Shown piece by piece: positions 1-7,864 of a stretch of DNA of 64,000 nucleotides (position 1 is its first letter; every line of letters begins with the position of its first letter). A model generated the notes under the pieces. That model made no database searches and was not told where the DNA came from. It saw nothing but the letters and a program-made list of their open reading frames with translations. The stretch spans positions 62,001 to 126,000 of the forward strand of contig DASXEB010000004.1 in the NCBI GenBank assembly GCA_036490335.1, written 5' to 3'. This stretch comes from Palsa-1392 sp036490335. Its GTDB lineage: Bacteria; Verrucomicrobiota; Verrucomicrobiia; Chthoniobacterales; UBA10450. Both the position numbers and the translations under genes were made by a program.

Positions 1-1204
1 ACCATTGCAGCCAGGCGAGGGCGCGCGCGGAATCGACGCCCGCGTCGAGCTCGCGATTGCTTTCGCGAATTTTCTCAAAAAGATGACCGAGCGCCGCAGA
101 AATGTTCAGGTCGTCATCGAGCGCCACGGCGAATCCGTCGTCCTCGATCGCGATCGGGCGATGCGGCTGCAAATTTCCCGCGCGCGCCGATTCCCAAAGT
201 CGCCGCAACCAATCGTCGATGCGCGCGAGCGACTGGCGCGACTCCTCCAAACCTTCCCAGGTAAAATTGAGCGGCGCGCGATAGTGCACGCGCAGGAGCG
301 CGTAACGAATCTCGCGCCCGCTGTAACCCTTCGCGAACAAATCGGGCAGGGTGAAAAAATTGCCTAACGATTTCGACATTTTCTGTCCCTCGACCAGGAG
401 ATGCGCGCAGTGCAGCCAGTAGCGAACGAACGGCGCGCGCCCGCTGCAGCCTTCCGATTGCGCGATCTCGGCTTCGTGATGCGGGAAAATATTGTCCACG
501 CCGCCGCAATGGATATCGAGCTGCTCGCCTAACAATGAAGTCGCCATCGCGCTGCACTCGATGTGCCAGCCGGGCCGGCCGCGACCCCACGGACTTTCCC
601 AGCCGACCTCGCCGTCTTCCGCGTCCCAGGCTTTCCAAAGCGCGAAGTCGCCGACGTGCTCCTTGTCGTATTCATCGCTCTTCACCCGGCCGGTCGAGCG
701 CAATTCCGCGAGGTCAAAATGCGCAAGGTGCCCGTAATTTGGAAAACGATTGATCCGAAAATAAACCGATTTGTCTTCCGCCTGATACGCGAGACCGCGC
801 TCGATCAAGGTCGCGATCATCGCAATCATCGCCGCGACGTAACGCTCTTCCGTCGCCGCGGGAAACTCGTTAGGCATTTTGATTCGGAGCGCGGCGAGGT
901 CCTCGAAAAACGCCGACTTGAATGGCGCCGTGAATTTGCCTAACGACAAGTTTTCCGCGCGACTGCCGCGAATCGTTTTGTCATCGACGTCGGTCAGGTT
1001 CATCACCCGCCGGACGACGAAACCGCGCACTTCGAGATGACACTGGAGCAGATCTTCGAAAACATAGGCGCGAAAATTCCCAATGTGCGCGCGACTGTAA
1101 ACCGTCGGCCCGCACGTGTACATCTTCACTTCGCGACCAGCGGGATCGATCGGATGAAAATCCTCGAGCGCGCGCGAGTAGGTGTTGAAAAAACGCAGTG
1201 CCAT
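1..1204 (-). CDS. cysS: Cysteinyl-tRNA synthetase, 3' part cut by window edge
   Basis: Charges tRNA-Cys with cysteine in the cytoplasm. Read on the minus strand, the protein starts MALRFFNTYSRAL and shows CGPTVYSRAHIGN at about residues 31-43, which holds a zinc-ligand Cys and the HIGH-type motif. Further on are HIECSAMA (zinc site), GGVDNIFPHHEAE and the KMSKS loop. About 400 residues are visible; the anticodon-binding end lies outside the window. The ATG follows the ispF stop directly (TAA-ATG), so the two genes are probably cotranscribed. The class I synthetase assignment is firm. Confidence 0.96.
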   Translation of the reverse strand, partial: MALRFFNTYSRALEDFHPIDPAGREVKMYTCGPTVYSRAHIGNFRAYVFEDLLQCHLEVRGFVVRRVMNLTDVDDKTIRGSRAENLSLGKFTAPFKSAFFEDLAALRIKMPNEFPAATEERYVAAMIAMIATLIERGLAYQAEDKSVYFRINRFPNYGHLAHFDLAELRSTGRVKSDEYDKEHVGDFALWKAWDAEDGEVGWESPWGRGRPGWHIECSAMATSLLGEQLDIHCGGVDNIFPHHEAEIAQSEGCSGRAPFVRYWLHCAHLLVEGQKMSKSLGNFFTLPDLFAKGYSGREIRYALLRVHYRAPLNFTWEGLEESRQSLARIDDWLRRLWESARAGNLQPHRPIAIEDDGFAVALDDDLNISAALGHLFEKIRESNRELDAGVDSARALAWLQW

Positions 1205-1696
1205 TTATTCGTTAGGCGTGGCGTCGCCTTCGACACTCGCGACCGCGAACGCGGCCATGCCTTCGCCGCGGCCGAGGGCGCCCAGGCCTTCGTTCGTCGT
1301 CGCTTTGATGCCGACGCAATCCGTACCGATGCCGAGCGCGGCGGAAATTTTTGCGCGCATCGCGTCGAGATGCGGCGCGATCTTTGGCGCTTCCGCAACC
1401 AACGTCGCGTCGACGTTGACGATGCGAAAATTCTTCGTGGCAAAAATTTCCGCGACGCGACGCAAAATTTGCAGACTGCTGATGCCGCGAATCGTCTCGT
1501 CGCTGTTCGGAAAATGGTGGCCGATGTCGCGCGCGCCGATTGCGCCTAACAATGCGTCCGCGATCGCGTGGCTGAGCACGTCGGCATCGGAATGACCCTC
1601 GAGGCCGCGAGTGTGCGCGATCTCGACTCCGCCGAGAATGAGCTTTCGTCCTTCGGCAAAACGGTGCGCGTCGTAGCCAATCCCGGAGCGAAACAT
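1205..1696 (-). CDS. ispF: 2-C-methyl-D-erythritol 2,4-cyclodiphosphate synthase
   Basis: Catalyses the cyclisation step of the MEP isoprenoid pathway, releasing CMP. The 163-residue protein has the usual family length. It has GYDAHRF near the N-terminus (metal ligands D9 and H11), HSDADVLSHA around 35-44 with the third ligand H43, and the C-terminal region KATTNEGLGALGRGEG. It starts with ATG 4 bp after the phosphatase gene and abuts cysS, suggesting one operon. Its last residues, PNE, are encoded by a copy of the iterated word. Confidence 0.96.
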   Translation of the reverse strand: MFRSGIGYDAHRFAEGRKLILGGVEIAHTRGLEGHSDADVLSHAIADALLGAIGARDIGHHFPNSDETIRGISSLQILRRVAEIFATKNFRIVNVDATLVAEAPKIAPHLDAMRAKISAALGIGTDCVGIKATTNEGLGALGRGEGMAAFAVASVEGDATPNE

Positions 1697-1700
1697 GTCG

Positions 1701-2450
1701 TTAGGCAGAGGGCAATTCGAGCAGACCGTTCGACGCGACGACGCTGAATTTATCCGGCAGATCGGCCCGGGCCCGCATCTCGACCCGGCCGCCGGCGGCC
1801 TCGATCAGCAACCACCCGGCCGCGATGTCCCAAAGGCTGATGCCCTGCTCGATGTAGGCGTCGAGCCGCCCGCACGCGACGTAAGCCATGTCGAGCGCAG
1901 CGCTGCCTAACATTCGACATTTGCGCACGCGATGGACCATATCCTGCAACAACGGCAAACCCGATTCGATCGTCTCGCGCGTTTTGGAAAGGCCAACCGA
2001 CACGACCGCTTCGGCGAGCGCGGCGCGCGTGCTGACGCGAAATTCGCGGCCGTTCAAGAGCGGCGCCTTTCCTTTTTCGCCGCTCCACATTTCGCCGCGG
2101 ATCGGATCGAAAATCACGCCGACAATAATTTCGCCACGAAATCGGAGCGCGATCGAAACGCAAAAATGCGGCAGGCCGTAATAATAATTCACCGTCCCAT
2201 CGAGCGGATCGACGACCCATTGATGCGCGCTCGATTGATCGCCGACGATGCGTTCTTCGCCGTAAAGCGCGTGCTCCGGAAAATGACCGAGCAACATTTC
2301 CGTGATCAGATTTTGCGCGAGCACGTCGACTTCAAGTTTGATGTCGTGCGCGGTCGTCGCGTTGACGGTTAGCGGTTTTTCGAAACGCGCGCGCAGGAGT
2401 TCGCCGGCGGCGCGCGCGGCTTCCTCCGCCGCTGCAAGATAATGGATCAC
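1701..2450 (-). CDS. Inositol monophosphatase family protein (SuhB-like)
   Basis: A Mg-dependent sugar/inositol phosphatase of 249 residues, probably cytoplasmic. Family motifs are GEE at about 64-66, DPLDGTVNY at 81-89 (metal and phosphate site), and SLWDIAAG near 205 with the third metal-binding Asp. Length and motif order match IMPase/SuhB; the substrate (inositol phosphate, PAP or histidinol phosphate) cannot be told from sequence. Its stop TAA at 1701-1703 lies inside a copy of the iterated word. First gene of a probable operon with ispF and cysS. Confidence 0.9.
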   Translation of the reverse strand: MIHYLAAAEEAARAAGELLRARFEKPLTVNATTAHDIKLEVDVLAQNLITEMLLGHFPEHALYGEERIVGDQSSAHQWVVDPLDGTVNYYYGLPHFCVSIALRFRGEIIVGVIFDPIRGEMWSGEKGKAPLLNGREFRVSTRAALAEAVVSVGLSKTRETIESGLPLLQDMVHRVRKCRMLGSAALDMAYVACGRLDAYIEQGISLWDIAAGWLLIEAAGGRVEMRARADLPDKFSVVASNGLLELPSA

Positions 2451-2498
2451 GGATCGAACCTAACCAATTCTCCGCGACTGCGGTGAAGTTTTTTGCGC

Positions 2499-2530
2499 AA
2501 AAAAACGGGAGGAGAAAGATTCTCCTCCCG
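2499..2530 (-). terminator. Intrinsic terminator of the Lys/Ala-rich protein gene
   Basis: A perfect 11-bp stem (arms 2506-2516 and 2520-2530, three-base loop) has a run of seven A on its left side. On the minus-strand transcript this is a stem followed by seven U, a textbook Rho-independent terminator. It lies about 60 bp after the 26-residue gene and before the phosphatase start. Confidence 0.9.
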
Positions 2531-2588
2531 GGTTGAGTTAAGGATGAGGAAGAACGGCGACTTACCGCTCTTCTGTGGACGCGGCGGG

Positions 2589-2669
2589 CTAGCGTTTCTT
2601 TTTCTTAGCCGCCATTTTCTTCTTGGCCGGAGCCTTTTTCTTAGCCGCAGCTTTTTTCTTCATTGGCAT
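2589..2669 (-). CDS. 26-residue Lys/Ala-rich basic protein
   Basis: A very short gene between a good ribosome-binding stretch (AGGGGGG about 8 bases before ATG) and an intrinsic terminator. The product opens MPMKKKAAAKKKAP and ends KMAAKKKKR, so half of its residues are Lys. The repeated K-K-K-A pattern resembles histone H1-like C-terminal tails that bind DNA. Dedicated ribosome-binding and termination signals suggest it is really expressed as its own unit. A nucleoid or RNA-binding role is inference from composition only; small Lys/Ala proteins of this kind are, as I recall, common in Verrucomicrobiota. An in-frame ATG two codons in is an alternative start. Confidence 0.75.
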   Translation of the reverse strand: MPMKKKAAAKKKAPAKKKMAAKKKKR

Positions 2670-2751
2670 AGGGTAATCCCCCCTTTCGATCCGCAGAAGC
2701 GGTCTGTGAACAGTTGGTGAATAAGTTCACGTTTCATCGTGTCACTAATCG

Positions 2752-3405
2752 TCACGTTTTTTTTGTCAAACAATTTTCGCGCGCGCGCAAAATTATTTTT
2801 AGCAAACGGCGCGCCAGAACGATTTTTTTCGCGCGCGAAAGTGTTTTCGGCTTTTCGTTAGGCAAAACAATCAGCAGTTCGTTCTCCTCCGAATCGATTC
2901 CGGAATCGGCGCCGCTGACATCGTTGGCGACGAGCAGATCGCAATTTTTCGTTTTCAGTTTGTGTCGTGCGTTCGCTTGTGAGTTCTGCGTTTCCGCAGC
3001 GAAACCGATAACGAAACAGCGATGCGGCTGCCTCGTTAGGCTGGCGAGGATGTCGCGCGTTGGCGCGAGCTCGAGCGCGAAATTGCTTTTCTGCTTCGGC
3101 ATTTTCTTTGTGGAAAAGTTCGTTGGCTTGTAATCGCAAACCGCCGCGCACATCACGAAAATATCGCAGCGGTAAAAATGTTCCGATGCCGCCGCGAACA
3201 TTTCGTCTCCGGTTGTGACCCGCAGCAATTCCGCGCCCGGCGGAGACGCGATCGCGACCGGACCGGAAATGAGAACAACTTCATGTTTTCCCTCGAGCGC
3301 GGCGGACGCGATCGCGTAACCCATTTTTCCCGAAGAGCGATTGCTCAGATAACGGACCGGATCGAGTGGCTCGCGCGTCGGACCAGCCGTGATGACGAAC
3401 TTCAC
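2752..3405 (-). CDS. coaB: Phosphopantothenate-cysteine ligase, stand-alone
   Basis: Joins 4'-phosphopantothenate and cysteine in CoA synthesis. The 217-residue protein corresponds to the C-terminal half of the usual CoaBC fusion. It has VITAGPTREPLDPVR at the N-terminus, SNRSSGKMGYAIA (nucleotide site), LELAPTRDIL near 115, VIGFAAET near 135 and CDLLVANDVS. It starts with GTG, and that GTGA overlaps the stop of the decarboxylase gene, so translation is coupled. The C-terminus is unusually basic. Confidence 0.92.
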   Translation of the reverse strand: MKFVITAGPTREPLDPVRYLSNRSSGKMGYAIASAALEGKHEVVLISGPVAIASPPGAELLRVTTGDEMFAAASEHFYRCDIFVMCAAVCDYKPTNFSTKKMPKQKSNFALELAPTRDILASLTRQPHRCFVIGFAAETQNSQANARHKLKTKNCDLLVANDVSGADSGIDSEENELLIVLPNEKPKTLSRAKKIVLARRLLKIILRARENCLTKKT

Positions 3406-3965
3406 GCGATCAAATTGTCGCCGCGCGCGAGCAGGAATTCGGCTCGGAACGCGATCTCATCGACTTTCCACAAACGGCCGATGCCTTCGTAGCCGCACGC
3501 GAGCATGCCCGATTCCGGCCCGATGAATTCAACGCCGCGCGCGCCTAACGAGGCGACGTTTTCTTGCGTCGCCGGATGTTCCCACATCTTTCCATTCATG
3601 GCCGGCGCGAGCAGAATCGGCGCGCGGGTCGCGAGCGCGATCGCGGCCAGCGGATGACCGGCGAACCCGTGCGCGAGTTCGGCGATGATGTGCGCAGTCG
3701 CGGGTGCGATCAGGAGCAAATCGGCGCGATCGGCGAGCGCGATGTGGCCGGGATGCCAGCTTTCTTTTTCGTCGTAGAAGCTCGTCGTCACGGGATTTTT
3801 TGAGAGCGTCTGCAAAGTCAGCGGCGTGATGAATTCGCTCGCGTCCTTCGTCATGACGACGAAAACATCGTGGCCTTGTTTCACGAGCAGGCTCGCGAGT
3901 TCGGCCGATTTGTAGGCCGCGATCGAACCGGTGACGCCGAGAACGATGGAACGTTTTTTCTTCAT
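3402..3965 (-). CDS. coaC: Phosphopantothenoylcysteine decarboxylase, stand-alone
   Basis: FMN-dependent decarboxylase that makes 4'-phosphopantetheine. The 187 residues match the N-terminal half of CoaBC. They show VTGSIAAYKSAEL near 10, the active-site His in WHPGHIALA near 72, PAMNGKMWEHP (substrate clamp) and GMLACGYEGIGR, which carries the catalytic Cys. It overlaps coaB by four bases. Most bacteria carry both activities on one polypeptide; here a stop and restart separates them cleanly with both active sites intact. Confidence 0.93.
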   Translation of the reverse strand: MKKKRSIVLGVTGSIAAYKSAELASLLVKQGHDVFVVMTKDASEFITPLTLQTLSKNPVTTSFYDEKESWHPGHIALADRADLLLIAPATAHIIAELAHGFAGHPLAAIALATRAPILLAPAMNGKMWEHPATQENVASLGARGVEFIGPESGMLACGYEGIGRLWKVDEIAFRAEFLLARGDNLIA

Positions 3966-3967
3966 CG

Positions 3968-4579
3968 TCAGGCCAGAATCATTCGCGTGCTCAGGTAACG
4001 CTCTGCGCCCATGATGTGACGGAATTTCTGCAAGTCTTCCTCGATCGATTTGCTGATGATGGTGTAGCGATAATCGCGCCAGAGTTCCATTTCGCGGGCC
4101 GCGGTCGTTAGGCGAATTTCGACCTGCTCGGCCGTTTCCGTTCCGCGTTTCGTCAGACGGCGGCGCAGTTCTTCGAGATCGGGCGGCATGATGAAAACAT
4201 CGGCGAGCGCCTGCCTAACGAACGGATCATTGAACGCGCGAATCGCCGCCGCGCCTTGGGTGTCGATGTCGATCAGCACGTCGACACCTTCGCGCAGATG
4301 ACTGATGATCGGCTCGCGCAAAGTGCCGTAGAGTTTGCCGTGCACATTCGCGTGCTCCAGAAATTCTCCCGCGCGCACGCGTGTTGAAAATTCGCTCTCG
4401 GAAATGAAGTGATAATCTTCGCCGTCGATCTCGCCCGCGCGCGGCGGCCGCGTCGTGCAGGAAACGGAGTAAACAAAATCCGGGGTCTGCCGCAGCGCGT
4501 CGCACAAGGTCGATTTGCCCGCGCCGGAGGGCGCAGAGACGACGAACAAAATGCCGTAACGGCTGAATTGTTTACTCAA
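3968..4579 (-). CDS. gmk: Guanylate kinase
   Basis: Phosphorylates GMP to GDP. The P-loop SAPSGAGKST is followed by SCTTRPPRAGEIDGEDYHF (GMP site), FLEHANVHGKLYGT and the lid RRLTKRGTE. I chose the TTG at 4577-4579, which overlaps the yicC stop and gives 203 residues with the P-loop 13 residues from the start, as usual for the family. Another in-frame TTG at 4630 would add a 17-residue Arg/Ser/Lys tail overlapping yicC by 59 bp. Followed two bases later by coaC. Confidence 0.94.
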   Translation of the reverse strand: MSKQFSRYGILFVVSAPSGAGKSTLCDALRQTPDFVYSVSCTTRPPRAGEIDGEDYHFISESEFSTRVRAGEFLEHANVHGKLYGTLREPIISHLREGVDVLIDIDTQGAAAIRAFNDPFVRQALADVFIMPPDLEELRRRLTKRGTETAEQVEIRLTTAAREMELWRDYRYTIISKSIEEDLQKFRHIMGAERYLSTRMILA

Positions 4580-5447
4580 GGTTTTGGATTTGCTCGCGGA
4601 TCTTTTCGACCTCCGACTTGCAGGCGACAACCTGCTGCGAGATTTCCGCGTCGCTCGCCTTTGCGCCCAGGGTGTTCAGTTCGCGCGAAATTTCCTGAGT
4701 GATGAATTCAAGCGTGCGCCCGACCGGCTCGTTCCGGCGCAGGTGGTGGGCGAATTGCGCGAGGTGGCTTTCGAGCCGCGTCAGTTCTTCCGAAATGTCG
4801 GAGCGATCGGCGAAAAACGCGACCTCCTTGATCACGCGCTCATCGTTAGGCTGAAGCTCGACGCCGGCCTTGCCGATCCGCTCGAGCAGATTCGCGCGGT
4901 GTTTTTCGATCACAGTCGGGTAGCGTTTGCGCACTTCTTTGAGCGCTTGCCGGACGACTTTCAGACGATGAATCAAATCCTTCGCGAGATGTTTTCCTTC
5001 GCGCGCCCGCATTTTGATCAGCTCGTCGAGCGCGCTCTCGAGCGCTTCTTCCACGCCCGGCCAAAGGTCGTTAGGCCGCACGCCTTCCTCAGCGAAACGC
5101 ATCACGCCCGGCGCCTGCAAAATCATCCCGATCGTAATCTCGCCGCTCACCGCTAGCTCGGCCTGGAGCGCGCGCATCGCCTCGTGATAGGAGCGCGCGA
5201 GCGCGCGATCGAGCGCGAGATTGTGCGAAACATTTCCATTCAATTCATACGCGACGACGACGTTGGTGCGGCCGCGGGTGAGGTGTTCGCTAACGACCTG
5301 TCGCACCCGCGGCTCGAGCGCGCTCAACTCCCGCGGCAGGTTGACGACGATGTCGCTCTGCCGGCGATTCACCGAGTTGATTTCGACGCTGATCTTCGCT
5401 CCGCCGCGCTCGCTCATCCCGCGGCCGTAGCCGGTCATACTACGCAT
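4572..5447 (-). CDS. yicC: YicC family endoribonuclease-like protein
   Basis: The 291-residue protein has the family hallmarks: N-terminal SMTGYGRG, SVNRRQSDIVVNLP, and the C-terminal DUF1732 segment FEFITQE-like FITQEISRELNTLGAKA followed by KSEVEKIREQIQN. E. coli YicC has been described as an RNase; the function of this copy is inferred. It sits directly upstream of gmk in the common yicC-gmk arrangement and probably leads the operon yicC-gmk-coaC-coaB. A copy of the iterated word lies immediately upstream of the ATG. Confidence 0.92.
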   Translation of the reverse strand: MRSMTGYGRGMSERGGAKISVEINSVNRRQSDIVVNLPRELSALEPRVRQVVSEHLTRGRTNVVVAYELNGNVSHNLALDRALARSYHEAMRALQAELAVSGEITIGMILQAPGVMRFAEEGVRPNDLWPGVEEALESALDELIKMRAREGKHLAKDLIHRLKVVRQALKEVRKRYPTVIEKHRANLLERIGKAGVELQPNDERVIKEVAFFADRSDISEELTRLESHLAQFAHHLRRNEPVGRTLEFITQEISRELNTLGAKASDAEISQQVVACKSEVEKIREQIQNLE

Positions 5448-5505
5448 CGTTAGGCACGTTCGTCAGACGACGCGCCTTCTCGCATCGACTCATGGAACGG
5501 ACACG

Positions 5506-6516
5506 TTAGGCATCGAGCCGCGCGCTGCCAAGTTTTTGTCGCGGGAGAAGTCGAGTGAGCGCGCGACGATGCGGCGAGGGCAAGGGAATTTCCGCCAGAG
5601 CAGGGATGGGAAACCAGCGTTCGTATTCGTTGGGGAATTTCCGCCGCGCGTCGGCGAAAACGGAAAGCGTGATGCGATGATGAGTAAAAGGAAAATCGAG
5701 TCGAACGAGCGGCGGGTGCGCTGGAGCATTCGTTAGGCGAGGCAGAATCCACATGCCACGCCAGCGGTCGCGCGATTGCTCGAGCAAAATGCGATCGCGC
5801 CGAAAAATAAAACCGTGCGCTTCATCGAGACGAATCTGCCGTGGCTTCGGCTTTTTTCGCGGGAGCGAATCAGGCTCTGTCGCGGCGCAGAAGACCCGCA
5901 CCGGACATTGCGCGCAAAGCGGACGACGCGGCCGGCAGATGAGCGCGCCCAGTTCCATCAAGGCGGAATTGTGCGCGCGTCCCCGATCGTGCGGCAAAAG
6001 TTCGGTCGCAATTTGCCAGAGATGCGCGCGACCGGCGGCGGTGTCGATCGGGATTTGCGAGTTCGTTAGGCGAGCGAGGACGCGAGCGATGTTGGCGTCG
6101 ACGATCGGCGCCGGACGATCGAAGGCGAAACTGGAAATTGCTCCCGCGGTGTAACGCCCGATGCCGGGAAGCGCGGCAATTTGCGCGTGATCGTGAGGCA
6201 AAACTCCGCCAAAATGTTCGCAGACGAATTTCGCCGCGGCATGAAGATTTCGCGCGCGCGCATAATAGCCGAGACCTTGCCAGGCGTGCAGCACCTCGCT
6301 TTCCGGTGCACGCGCGAGAGCGGCTAAGTCGGGAAAACGCGCGAGCCAGTGCTCGTAATAATGGAGCACGGTCGCGACCTGGGTTTGTTGAAGCATGAAT
6401 TCAGAAACAAGGATCGCGTAGGAATCGCGCGTCTTGCGCCAGGGAAGGGCGCGGCCATGACGCGCAAACCACGCGCCGAGCTGGCGACGAAAACGCGGTC
6501 GAGAAAATGAGATCAT
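5506..6516 (-). CDS. mutY: A/G-specific adenine glycosylase
   Basis: Removes A mispaired with 8-oxoG or G. In order: PWRKTRDSYAILVSEFMLQQTQV with catalytic Glu at about 39, the helix-hairpin-helix LPGIGRYTAGAI near 114-125, the catalytic Asp in VDANIARVL near 138, a four-Cys iron-sulfur site (C-x6-C-x2-C-x5-C, about 192-208), then a shortened Nudix-like C-terminal domain for 8-oxoG recognition. 336 residues is normal. Its stop TAA falls in a near copy of the iterated word (ACGTTAGGC). Divergent from the imuA-like gene. Confidence 0.95.
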   Translation of the reverse strand: MISFSRPRFRRQLGAWFARHGRALPWRKTRDSYAILVSEFMLQQTQVATVLHYYEHWLARFPDLAALARAPESEVLHAWQGLGYYARARNLHAAAKFVCEHFGGVLPHDHAQIAALPGIGRYTAGAISSFAFDRPAPIVDANIARVLARLTNSQIPIDTAAGRAHLWQIATELLPHDRGRAHNSALMELGALICRPRRPLCAQCPVRVFCAATEPDSLPRKKPKPRQIRLDEAHGFIFRRDRILLEQSRDRWRGMWILPRLTNAPAHPPLVRLDFPFTHHRITLSVFADARRKFPNEYERWFPIPALAEIPLPSPHRRALTRLLPRQKLGSARLDA

Positions 6517-6551
6517 GCGATCCGGTTGAGGCGCGCGAATTCTATCACAGA

Positions 6552-6565
6552 TGTTCTCTTGAACA
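6552..6565 (+). promoter_or_regulatory. LexA-type SOS box over the imuA-like promoter
   Basis: TGTTC-TCTT-GAACA is a perfect 5+5 palindrome with a four-base spacer. To my recollection this is the LexA box described for Verrucomicrobia. It overlaps a possible -35 hexamer TTGAAC (6559-6564); 18 bases later comes TAAAAT (6583-6588). Repressor binding would block that promoter. Transcription would start at or next to the ATG at 6594, so the mRNA may be leaderless. It is the only such palindrome I saw in the window. Confidence 0.75.
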
Positions 6566-6593
6566 TTAACAGTTCGACGAGCTAAAATGCGGA

Positions 6594-7259
6594 ATGTTTG
6601 CGAGCAAAATTGTCGATTTGCGTCGTTTGCTCGCAGAAAAATTTCCCCATGAAGCGACGGGCGCGGCCGATCGACTCGCGACCGGCCTGCGATTTTTCGA
6701 TGAGGCCCTCGATGGCGGCCTAACGAAAAGGGCGATCACGGAATTGAGCCCGGCATCGTCAGGCGCAGGCAGTGCGACGATCGTTGCCTCGTTGCTCGAA
6801 CAGGCTTGTCGCGCGCGATATTTTATCGCGCTCGTCGATGGCCGCGATTCGTTCGATCCCGAATCGGTCGCGGAGCCGGCCCGGCGCCATTTGCTTTGGG
6901 TGCGTTGTCATCAGGCAAACGAAGCGATGCAGACGGCGGACTTGCTTTTGCGCGACGAAAATTTTCCGCTCGTCATTCTCGATCTCGTTCTCAATCCGCT
7001 CGCAGAATTGCGCAAAATTCCGTCATCAAACTGGTATCGACTGCAGCGTCTGGTCGAGGCCGTGCCGACTGTGCTGCTGGTCGTCACGCCGCAAAACATG
7101 ATCGCGAGCGCGCAATGGAAACTCGTGCTCGAAAATAGCTGGACGCTTCTGCAGCTCGACGCCGAAAAAACGGCATTGTTAGGCCAACTGAAACTCCAGC
7201 TGCGACGAGCGCAGCCGAATAAATGGAGAAGCGAGCGGGAAACCGCGCGCGCGAGCTGA
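6594..7259 (+). CDS. ImuA-like RecA-fold protein of translesion mutagenesis
   Basis: 221 residues resembling ImuA/SulA-type RecA paralogues: LATGLRFFDEALDGGLTKRA (the G-hxxLDxxLGGG start of the RecA fold), ELSPASSGAGSAT at the Walker A position, and LVILDL near 125 at Walker B. In other bacteria ImuA works with ImuB and DnaE2 in SOS mutagenesis at the beta clamp. Walker A is degenerate (no GKT), as is common in ImuA. It lies behind the SOS box and overlaps the ImuB-like gene (TGATG), supporting a shared role. No dnaE2 is present in the window. Confidence 0.72.
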   Translation: MFASKIVDLRRLLAEKFPHEATGAADRLATGLRFFDEALDGGLTKRAITELSPASSGAGSATIVASLLEQACRARYFIALVDGRDSFDPESVAEPARRHLLWVRCHQANEAMQTADLLLRDENFPLVILDLVLNPLAELRKIPSSNWYRLQRLVEAVPTVLLVVTPQNMIASAQWKLVLENSWTLLQLDAEKTALLGQLKLQLRRAQPNKWRSERETARAS

Positions 7260-7819
7260 TGTTTGCGGCGATTTATTTACCCGATTTTGCCTTGCAGGCG
7301 GCGGTGCGGCACGCGCCGGCCTTGCATCGTCAGCCAGTCGCGCTGCTGGAGAACGACGAAGCGCGCGCGACCATTTTTCAGTTAACGCCGAGTGCGACGG
7401 AAGCCGGCGTGCGCGCAGGAATGACCTCGAGCCAGGCGCTCGCGCGCTGTCTTCGCCTAACGATCAAAGGACGCGCGCCTGCGCAGGAAAAAATCGCCGG
7501 CGACATTTTGCTCGACCACGCGGCCACCCTCGCGCCGGAGATCGAAGCGACCGCGCCGGGCGTCTGCACGGTCCATTTTAGCTCGGGAAAAAATTGTCGC
7601 GCTCATGTCGAGCGAGTCGTTAGGCAACTTGCGCATCTTCATCTGAGCGCACAGGTCGGGCTCGCGACCACGCCGGATTTGAGTTTTCTCGCCGCCTGTC
7701 TGGCGCGTCCGATTTTGCAGGTCGATGACACGCGAAATTTTCTCGCGCCGCTGCCGATTGAAACGTTGCTCCAGTTGCTGCCAGTCGACAAAATTTGTCT
7801 TCGCTCCGCCGTCCCATAA
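7259..7819 (+). CDS. ImuB-like Y-family polymerase fragment, short C-terminus
   Basis: The 186-residue product shows the start of the Y-family/ImuB fold: AAIYLPDFALQAAV, PVALLENDEARA, GVRAGMTSSQALARC, then VGLATTPDLSFLAACLA and APLPIETLLQLLP. It stops where the thumb and little-finger domains normally follow; ImuB proteins are usually near 450-550 residues. Only 45 bp separate its stop from the opposing TPR gene, so the missing part is not nearby in another frame. Either a 3'-deleted gene or a naturally short variant. The ATG at 7259 overlaps the imuA stop and is preferred over an upstream start at 7223. Confidence 0.62.
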   Translation: MFAAIYLPDFALQAAVRHAPALHRQPVALLENDEARATIFQLTPSATEAGVRAGMTSSQALARCLRLTIKGRAPAQEKIAGDILLDHAATLAPEIEATAPGVCTVHFSSGKNCRAHVERVVRQLAHLHLSAQVGLATTPDLSFLAACLARPILQVDDTRNFLAPLPIETLLQLLPVDKICLRSAVP

Positions 7820-7864
7820 CGAGCGCTGGTTTTTGCCTAACGAACGCGCGCGAAACGCAAAAAT

